Made by a program: the position numbers and the translations under genes. A model generated the notes under the pieces. It saw only the letters and a program-made list of their open reading frames with translations, made no database searches and was not told the DNA's origin. Positions 62,889 through 64,000 of a DNA stretch of 64,000 nt are shown in pieces. Positions within the stretch are counted from its first letter, which is position 1, and the number at the start of each line of letters is the position of its first letter. Origin of the DNA: WTFY01 sp964614915 (GTDB lineage Bacteria; Pseudomonadota; Gammaproteobacteria; UBA4575); NCBI GenBank assembly GCA_964614915.1, contig CAZTNC010000015.1:62001-126000 (forward strand), read 5' to 3'.

Positions 62889-64000
62889 ATGAGCGAACAT
62901 ATCCTATTTCTGACTGGCAAACTTGCCGAAAAAAGCTTGCGGCGCGTCCTGGATACCATGCAACCGACGGATTTTACCTATGAAGTGCGCCAGCTTGGGG
63001 TCAGCGTAGCTGCACTGATGACCACCAAGCTGATCGAAAAACGCCTCGGTGATACAGGGCAGGCAAACCGGATCATCATCCCTGGACGCTGCCGTGGTGA
63101 GATCGAGGCTCTTTCCAAGTCCCTGAAGACGCCGGTCGAACGCGGTCCCACAGAACTCAAGGATCTGCCCGCATACCTCGGTCAATCCATAAAAAAAACA
63201 GACCTGAGTGCCTACAGCGTGCAAATTTTTGCAGAAATCGTGGACGCTCCGAACATGTCCGTCGAGGAGATAGTAAGACGGGCACGAACCTATCAACAGG
63301 ATGGCGCCAACGTCATCGACGTTGGTTGCCTGCCCGGTGTCACATTCCCGCACCTTGCAGAGTCCGTAGAGGCACTTAAAGGCGAAAATTTCAAGGTCAG
63401 CATCGACTCGCTGGAACCAGAAGATCTGATTTCAGGAGCCAATGCGGGAGCCGACTATCTCCTCAGCCTGAATGAAAAAAGCCTGTGGATCGCAGAAGAA
63501 GTGGACGCCATACCCATAGTGATCGGCAGTCCACCGAACAATGCCAGGTCCCTGTACCGGTCAATGCGCATTCTGTCAAAGCGTGGCAAGCCATTTATTG
63601 CCGACTCGATCCTTGATCCGATTCACTTCGGTTTTACCGAATCTATCGTACGCTATCGCAATTTGCGCAAGCTTTTCCCGAATGCCGAGATCATCATGGG
63701 TACCGGAAATTTGACAGAACTCACGCATGCAGACTCGGCAGGCACCAGTGCCCTTCTGTCCGGCATCATGTCAGAGCTTGAAATCCAGCACTTGCTGGTC
63801 ACGGAGGTCAGTGAACACTGCCGACACGCAGTACGCGAGGCAGACCTTGCACGGCGCATCATGCATGCCGCGAAAATTGACAACGTTCCACCCAAGGGCT
63901 ATGACAATGGCCTGATGGGCCTGCATGAATGTGAGCCCTTCCCCTATACTGTCGAGGAAATCGAGGAACTCGCCGAGCAGGTCAAGGACCCGAACTACCG
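62889..64000 (+). CDS. dihydropteroate synthase-related protein (DUF6513 type), cut by window edge
   Basis: 370 codons are visible from an ATG at 62889 with no stop before the edge. An N-terminal domain (ILFLTGKLAEKSLRRVLD) is followed by a pterin-binding TIM-barrel-like part: GANVIDVGCLPG, PIVIGSPPNN, ADSILDPIHFGF, then IIMGTGNLTELTHADSAG. This layout is that of the dihydropteroate-synthase-related family found in methanogens and in methylotrophs that use tetrahydromethanopterin. A role in H4MPT synthesis is inferred. It is divergent from prfB. Confidence 0.82.
   Translation, partial: MSEHILFLTGKLAEKSLRRVLDTMQPTDFTYEVRQLGVSVAALMTTKLIEKRLGDTGQANRIIIPGRCRGEIEALSKSLKTPVERGPTELKDLPAYLGQSIKKTDLSAYSVQIFAEIVDAPNMSVEEIVRRARTYQQDGANVIDVGCLPGVTFPHLAESVEALKGENFKVSIDSLEPEDLISGANAGADYLLSLNEKSLWIAEEVDAIPIVIGSPPNNARSLYRSMRILSKRGKPFIADSILDPIHFGFTESIVRYRNLRKLFPNAEIIMGTGNLTELTHADSAGTSALLSGIMSELEIQHLLVTEVSEHCRHAVREADLARRIMHAAKIDNVPPKGYDNGLMGLHECEPFPYTVEEIEELAEQVKDPNY

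Noticed and set aside
1..64000. tRNA, rRNA, CRISPR arrays, insertion sequences, prophage genes
   Set aside because: Intergenic regions were read for cloverleaf ends, spaced direct repeats and transposase or integrase motifs; none was found. A covariance-model search would settle the RNA part.

Overview
The window looks like one contiguous stretch of a gammaproteobacterial chromosome with moderate GC. The evidence is a series of typical gammaproteobacterial neighbourhoods: ftsK-lolA-rarA next to trxB-aat, surE-pcm-yqaA-nlpD, a complete ccmABCDEFGHI operon, mfd-csiV, nagZ next to a methylthioinosine/adenosine phosphorylase, sdhCDAB-sdhE and prfB-lysS. No insertion sequence, prophage, CRISPR array, rRNA or tRNA was recognised. 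Nearly all genes are intact and tightly packed.

Layout. 1-5 kb (minus): ftsK, lolA, rarA and a small unknown gene. 5-8 kb (plus): trxB, a FemAB/GNAT-like acyltransferase and aat. 8-12 kb (plus): a DUF2236/MpaB-type putative oxygenase, a LolA-like outer-membrane-sorting protein and a beta-barrel-like protein. 12-14 kb (minus): a squalene-synthase-like enzyme and ispH. 14.5-20.5 kb: a signalling island with two STAS antagonists (plus) facing an operon (minus) of response regulator-PP2C phosphatase, RsbW-like kinase, periplasmic binding protein and HAMP histidine kinase. 20.9-26 kb: aldehyde dehydrogenase, then alaC-hom-thrC (minus). 26-30 kb: Mth938-like protein, surE-pcm-yqaA-nlpD and smr. 30-35 kb: fadE and molybdenum-cofactor genes moeA, moaE and moaB. 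35-37 kb: aguA-aguB, which turn agmatine into putrescine. 37-44 kb: the ccm operon. 44.6-54.3 kb: mfd, csiV, nagZ-mscS-mtnP, zapE and mdh. 54.5-58.7 kb: the succinate dehydrogenase operon with its flavinylation factor. 58.9-62.7 kb: ygfZ, lysS and prfB, the last with its programmed frameshift. From 62.9 kb to the edge: the start of a dihydropteroate-synthase-like gene of the type linked to tetrahydromethanopterin.

How it fits together. Mdh, Sdh, Ccm, FadE and the aldehyde dehydrogenase describe an aerobic respiring cell that can oxidise fatty acids. The squalene-synthase-like gene beside ispH suggests triterpenoid (hopanoid or sterol) lipids, and the last gene hints at H4MPT-dependent one-carbon metabolism. 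Together these would suit a methylotroph-like lineage, but that is inference.

The most distinctive part is the 14.5-20.5 kb module. It appears to join a TorT/TorS-like periplasmic sensing pair to an RsbU/RsbW/RsbV-type partner switch with two paralogous antagonists. The usual rpoS position after nlpD is empty, which makes a different general-stress or surface-response circuit worth considering. A second notable point is the apparent non-canonical ATT start of rarA.
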